DNA from: Glandiceps talaboti
Taxonomy: Eukaryota > Hemichordata > Enteropneusta > Spengelidae
Direction: 5' to 3'
Length of the DNA stretch: 64,000 bases
Assembly: GCF_964340395.1 (NCBI RefSeq)
Contig: NC_135561.1
Location: 620,501 to 684,500, forward strand
Shown: positions 63,030 to 64,000 of the stretch, in pieces
Numbering within the stretch: position 1 is the first letter of the stretch
Layout of the letters: every line of letters begins with the position of its first letter
Translations under genes and position numbers: made by a program
Notes under the pieces: generated by a model
Database searches by the model: none
Told to the model about the DNA's origin: nothing
The model's input: the letters and a program-made list of their open reading frames with translations, nothing else

Positions 63030-63440
63030 TAATATGTCTGCATAAAGAAGTCATTGATATGTAAAGTAAGATAATATATGCATAAAGAGGTCACTATATG
63101 TAAACTGAGATACAGTATAATATATGCATAAATAGGTCATTGATATGTGAACTGAGATACTGTATAATATATCCACAACAGGTCATTGATATGTAAATTG
63201 AGATACAGTATAGTATATGGATAACATGTCATTGAATGATATGTAAATTGAGATACATTATAATATATGCATAACAGGTAATTGATATGTAAACTGAGAT
63301 AGAGTATAATATATGCATAATAGGTCATCGATATGTAAATTGTGATACAGTATAATATATGCATAAAGAGGTTATTGATATGTAAATTGTGATACAGTAT
63401 AATACATGTATATGCATAACAGGTCATCGATATGTAAATT
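63030..63440 (+). repeat. ~46-bp degenerate minisatellite, ~9 units
   Basis: GGTCATTGATATGTAAA recurs at roughly 45-50-bp intervals, together with TGAGATACAGTATAATATAT and GCATAA. The minus-strand open frame over it is an artefact. Confidence 0.9.
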
Positions 63441-64000
63441 GTGAATGAAGTAGACCCTATTTAGATGTAGATTTAATACCTAAGAGCTTCTCATAATGTT
63501 TATTTGGGTTACAAAGCTATGAATAAATAGTAATCCAACAAAACCAGTTATGAATAATTACAGTATTTGAGAAACATCACATGTAGTGTATACCCTCTTT
63601 AAAGTCACAGTATGGGGGCAATAGTGTAGATTGATATATGCCACTTTTGTGCAACTTATAAGGATACACATTGTGTATATAAATGTGGGTGTACTCGACC
63701 GCATCATTCCAGAAACTAATAATACCTACTGTACATACTCTACTCATTACTAGGATGGAGTGATAAAAATAAAAATAGCCCATCGATCTGTTCTTCTAGG
63801 AGCTATGAATTTTCCAGGTATAAATAAGACGTGATTTCCATATAACAAGTGTGGATGTGTATATACAGTACATGTACATACATGTATGAACTGATATGTT
63901 TTATGATTATCAAGTCTATATTTATGGCTATACCACATAATTGTAATATTAAACATTCCTGTATAGTTAATGTTGTCAGTTGCAGGTTGTAACTGTATAT

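Larger units (their letters stand above)
44353..64000 (+). other. Inferred first intron of gene B (at least 19.6 kb)
   Basis: After the GTAAGT donor, no exon with compatible phase-0 acceptor, open frame and donor was found up to the window end. The sequence is AT-rich with repeats listed separately. A long first intron after a signal-peptide exon is common in animal receptor and matrix genes. This is inference from the absence of exons. Confidence 0.4.

Overview
This is AT-rich nuclear DNA from a multicellular animal, most likely a marine invertebrate. Evidence: short exons separated by kilobase-scale introns with GT-AG borders, dense microsatellites, long poly-G/C runs, tRNA-derived SINEs and small inverted-repeat transposons. 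There is no operon-like packing, no rRNA and no intact tRNA. I cannot name the species.

Region 1 (1-24,491) is the 3' part of one plus-strand gene. I reconstruct about 15 exons by splice sites, open frames and matching intron phases. The visible product is about 690 residues (N-terminus outside the window), hydrophilic, with Ser/Asp-rich acidic, Lys-rich, charged helical, Ser-rich and Pro-rich segments and no membrane span. I do not recognise the family. Its 3' end looks alternatively spliced: an alternative last exon with its own stop (20,141-20,242), and a late exon with two in-frame donors 189 bp apart.

Region 2 (24,492-about 43,850) holds no gene I can support. It contains three large minisatellites: 57 bp x22, 28/29 bp x about 50 and 39 bp x about 43. 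It also has smaller arrays, a hAT-like MITE with an 8-bp target-site duplication, a poly(A)-tailed retro-insertion with a 13-bp duplication, a SINE-like remnant, a foldback element, an approximately 800-bp near-perfect inverted repeat, and a 32-bp palindrome flanked by a 9-bp duplication. The long open frames over the minisatellites are artefacts of periods divisible by three or of stop-free repeat units; they occur on both strands.

Region 3 (about 43,850-64,000) begins with a locally CpG-richer segment that looks like a promoter. It is followed by a candidate first coding exon (44,290-44,352) encoding a signal-peptide-like start and ending at a GTAAGT donor. The remaining 19.6 kb reads as the first intron of that gene. 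It contains three dispersed copies of a roughly 200-bp repeat, one clear tRNA-derived SINE, a foldback repeat and many microsatellites.

No CRISPR, phage or bacterial-type system is present. The strongest leads are the small palindromic insertions with target-site duplications, the 800-bp inverted repeat, and the alternative 3' end of the unrecognised gene.
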